From Pseudomonas purpurea (GTDB lineage Bacteria > Pseudomonadota > Gammaproteobacteria > Pseudomonadales > Pseudomonadaceae), in contig NZ_CP150918.1 in assembly GCF_039908635.1 (NCBI RefSeq), forward strand, positions 744,001-808,000: a stretch of 64,000 nt of DNA, written 5' to 3'. A model generated the notes under the pieces. It worked only from the letters and a program-made list of their open reading frames with translations, was not told the DNA's origin and ran no database searches. How positions within the stretch are numbered: the first letter of the stretch is position 1; each line of letters opens with the position of its first letter. Of the stretch, positions 62,868-64,000 are shown one piece after another. The position numbers and the translations under genes are program-made.

Positions 62868-64000
62868 TTATTTGTTGCCGTTCAGTCCGCCGGTCAAACC
62901 ACCGAGGGCTCCGGTCAAACCTCCAAGGCCTGCGGTTACGCCACCGGAGTTGCCCGTGACCAGGCTGCCCACCGCTGCCACCGTGGCGCCCGCCGTGGTG
63001 ACGGTGTTGCCGACAGCCGCGACCACTGGGTTGGGGGCGGCCGCAGAGACATTGGCGCCGACACCGCTGACGGCCGCACCGACTTGCCCCACCAGCCCTC
63101 CGACCGGACCACTCAGGCCGGTGGCGCCACTGACTTGTTGGGTCAGGCTCGCGACACCGCTGGTGACAGGGTTGAGTGCGGCGCCGACGGTGTTCGAAAC
63201 ACCGGCCAGCGCGGCGGTTGGCCCGAGGTTGGGAGCGCTCGATCCGCCGAGAGCACCGCCGACCGTTGCAATCAGGTTGCCCCCCGAACCGCCTGTTACA
63301 GCCCCGGAGCCGATCACGCCATTAGTGGTGCCGGTGTTCAGGCCGCTGGCGACATTGACCACCGCCCCACCCACGGTTTGCAGCAGACCGGCACCGCCCA
63401 GGCCGCCCAATCCACCGCCAGTTCCCGAGCCCGAGGTCGCGAGGCCGCCACTGGTGCCAGCGGTGGTGCCCACGTTGGCCAGGGCACCACCGAGGGTGTT
63501 GGTGACGGGGTTGCCGTTGCCGGTCGCCGCGACTTTGCTGCCCAGTCCGCCTACGACATTGCCGACGCCGTTGACGGCGCTGGCAAGCGGATTGCCCAGG
63601 CCAGTGGCGCTGCCGACTTTTCCGGTCAGGCCTTGCGTCAGTGTGACCACCGGGACCAATACGTTGTTACCCACGCCATTGCTCAGCGCACCTAAAGGAC
63701 CGCTGCTGGCAGCGATGTTCAAGGTGTCACCGAGCATGGTGACCTTGTCACCGACACCGCCAAGCACAGGCGCCACTCTGGTGACGATACCTCCGACCAG
63801 GGGAATGCTTTGCGTGGCACTCGCCAGTTTGCCGCTGACATCGGAAACGCCATCGCCAACGTCCGACACCACGTTGCCGACAATCGCTGTGGTTTTGCTC
63901 ATGGCTTGCGGGTCCGAACCCAGTTTGCCCAGGCCATTGGTCAGGCCATCGCCGACGGTGTCCACCACATTGCCGGTAGTGTTCGCGGCGCTCTGCACGA
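62868..64000 (-). CDS. Gly/Val/Ala-rich low-complexity protein, probable matrix or secreted protein (partial)
   Basis: At least 376 residues in an open frame that reaches the right edge, so the N-terminus is missing; a GTG at 63996-63998 is unlikely to be the real start. The sequence consists of irregular repeats of the form V-G-x-x-V-G-x-L/V with Ala, Thr, Ser and Asn, such as VGNVVSDVGDGVSDVSGKLA and VGGLVGQVGAAVSGVGANVS, and ends in GGLTGALGGLTGGLNGNK. It has no cysteine and almost no charged or aromatic residues. Such proteins in Pseudomonas are sometimes labelled collagen-like, though no strict G-x-y triplets are present. A surface, matrix or two-partner secretion substrate role is inferred from composition and the tpsB neighbour. 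Confidence 0.65.
   Translation of the reverse strand, partial: VQSAANTTGNVVDTVGDGLTNGLGKLGSDPQAMSKTTAIVGNVVSDVGDGVSDVSGKLASATQSIPLVGGIVTRVAPVLGGVGDKVTMLGDTLNIAASSGPLGALSNGVGNNVLVPVVTLTQGLTGKVGSATGLGNPLASAVNGVGNVVGGLGSKVAATGNGNPVTNTLGGALANVGTTAGTSGGLATSGSGTGGGLGGLGGAGLLQTVGGAVVNVASGLNTGTTNGVIGSGAVTGGSGGNLIATVGGALGGSSAPNLGPTAALAGVSNTVGAALNPVTSGVASLTQQVSGATGLSGPVGGLVGQVGAAVSGVGANVSAAAPNPVVAAVGNTVTTAGATVAAVGSLVTGNSGGVTAGLGGLTGALGGLTGGLNGNK

Noticed and set aside
1..64000. CRISPR array, prophage, insertion sequence, tRNA or rRNA gene
   Set aside because: No regularly spaced direct repeats, no transposase or integrase frame, and no tRNA- or rRNA-like sequence was recognised on either strand by reading.

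Overview
The window reads as a chromosomal segment of a Pseudomonas species of the fluorescens type. The evidence is the dense high-GC coding sequence, a gene order that (from memory of P. aeruginosa PAO1) matches the retS-purD-purH-fis-dusB-prmA-accCB-aroQ-dsbD-ctpL-gcbA-sui1-speA block, a cob cluster with CbiD in place of CobF, a pprA/pprB-tad-flp locus, and a REP/REPIN repeat with the GTGGGAGCGAGCCTGCTCGC core typical of this group. No rRNA, tRNA, insertion sequence, prophage or CRISPR array was seen.

Layout. 1-2130: copper genes on the minus strand (start of a TonB-dependent copper receptor cut by the left edge, a PCu(A)C periplasmic chaperone, two DUF2946 proteins). 2224-2854: a HigB/HigA-type toxin-antitoxin pair with an operator inside its promoter. 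3022-10542: cobalamin (corrin ring) genes as two divergent, tightly overlapping operons, cobL-cbiD-cobK and cobG-cobH-cobI-cobJ. 10599-13252: a visibly AT-richer pocket of three unrecognised genes, each with its own control or terminator signals. 13261-37359: conserved core (MarC, RetS, purine synthesis, Fis/DusB, PrmA, acetyl-CoA carboxylase, AroQ, DsbD, a chemoreceptor, the diguanylate cyclase GcbA, Nudix, Sui1, SpeA). 37593-39901: a short VgrG and its DUF4123 adaptor with no effector after them. 39926-44136: MATE exporter, small membrane protein, MazG-like enzyme, CmoM-like methyltransferase and two DUF4136 lipoproteins. 44244-57206: a Tad/Flp type IVb pilus locus with the PprA/PprB regulators. 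57388-64000: autotransporter, PAAR protein with a small membrane protein and a gene scrap, a TpsB transporter, and a glycine/valine-rich low-complexity protein cut by the right edge.

How it fits together. The second half is rich in surface and biofilm functions: RetS and GcbA (lifestyle switching, c-di-GMP), Tad pili, an autotransporter, a two-partner secretion transporter and T6SS tip parts. The Tad locus has motor, platform, pilin, peptidase and regulators, but the secretin gene rcpA is absent from its usual place between rcpC and tadZ. Only a 50-codon signal-peptide ORF remains there.

Three housekeeping genes (purH, dsbD, speA) each carry a single +1 insertion, every time by lengthening a G or C run in a GGCC context. 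This looks like a systematic sequencing error rather than biology, and the three genes are best treated as intact until rechecked.
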